Below are positions 63,994 through 64,000 of a stretch of 64,000 nucleotides of DNA, in pieces (the first letter of the stretch is position 1; each line of letters opens with the position of its first letter). The notes under the pieces were generated by a model. It worked only from the letters and a program-made list of their open reading frames with translations, was not told the DNA's origin and did no database searches. The stretch covers positions 682,001 to 746,000 of the forward strand of contig NZ_JABAIA010000002.1 in assembly GCF_012641275.1 (NCBI RefSeq), in the 5' to 3' direction. The stretch comes from Chitinophaga varians. Lineage in GTDB: Bacteria; Bacteroidota; Bacteroidia; Chitinophagales; Chitinophagaceae. The position numbers and the translations under genes are program-made.

Positions 63994-64000
63994 TGAAAAC

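Overview
The window looks like chromosomal DNA of a member of the Bacteroidota, most plausibly family Chitinophagaceae (Chitinophaga-like). The reasons are promoters of the TTTG-N19/20-TAnnTTTG type, few Shine-Dalgarno sequences, a TonB-dependent receptor with a carboxypeptidase-like N-terminal domain, many short lipoproteins, a fumarate-reductase-type SdhCAB, and the DAHP synthase/chorismate mutase fusion. Genus is an inference from protein style, not from a search. No rRNA, tRNA, insertion sequence, prophage or CRISPR array was seen.

Layout. 1-4.2 kb: xylose uptake and catabolism (symporter C-terminus, xylB, xylA, aldose 1-epimerase). 4.3-7.2 kb: a secreted carboxypeptidase-regulatory-domain protein, an ECF sigma factor with a membrane-anchored trypsin-like protease, and a small alanine-rich heptad-repeat lipoprotein. 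7.4-15.2 kb: a seven-gene operon making chorismate, phenylalanine and tyrosine (pheA, aminotransferase, tyrA, DAHP synthase-chorismate mutase, aroB, aroA, aroC). It is preceded by two consecutive transcription attenuators, each with its own short leader peptide packed with Phe/Tyr codons. 15.2-25.4 kb: FKBP isomerase, PagL-like protein, secreted S15 hydrolase, YjbR protein, three related lipoproteins, a membrane protein, and a secreted nucleotide pyrophosphatase/phosphodiesterase with a Crp/Fnr-like regulator. 25.4-38.2 kb: gcvP, a cysteine-cluster protein, an MFS transporter, a secreted sugar dehydrogenase, two convergent S41 processing proteases, and a GlcNAc kinase-murQ wall-recycling pair. 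38.4-41.9 kb: sdhCAB. 42-47.3 kb: a minus-strand TonB receptor, beta-helix lipoprotein and beta-propeller phytase unit, with four 11-base-spaced PhoB-box-like repeats upstream. 47.5-64 kb: Gfo/Idh/MocA oxidoreductase, prolyl oligopeptidase, carbonic anhydrase-murI, a YbiT-like ABC-F ATPase, a single-domain response regulator, a secreted acetolactate decarboxylase, a coiled-coil protein, a DEDD exonuclease, holA, ribF, purM, and a BlaI/M56-TonB pair.

Most unusual points: (1) tandem aromatic leader-peptide attenuators in series before one operon, with mutually exclusive terminator and antiterminator pairings that can be written base by base; (2) the four-unit Pho-box-like array before a phytase/TonB-receptor cluster without SusD; (3) heptamer AATTACG repeats forming a 45-bp hairpin between convergent genes, with a related smaller element elsewhere; (4) an ECF sigma factor next to a protease that has an anti-sigma-like cytosolic arm, with a repeated GGGTTAC motif in the divergent control region.
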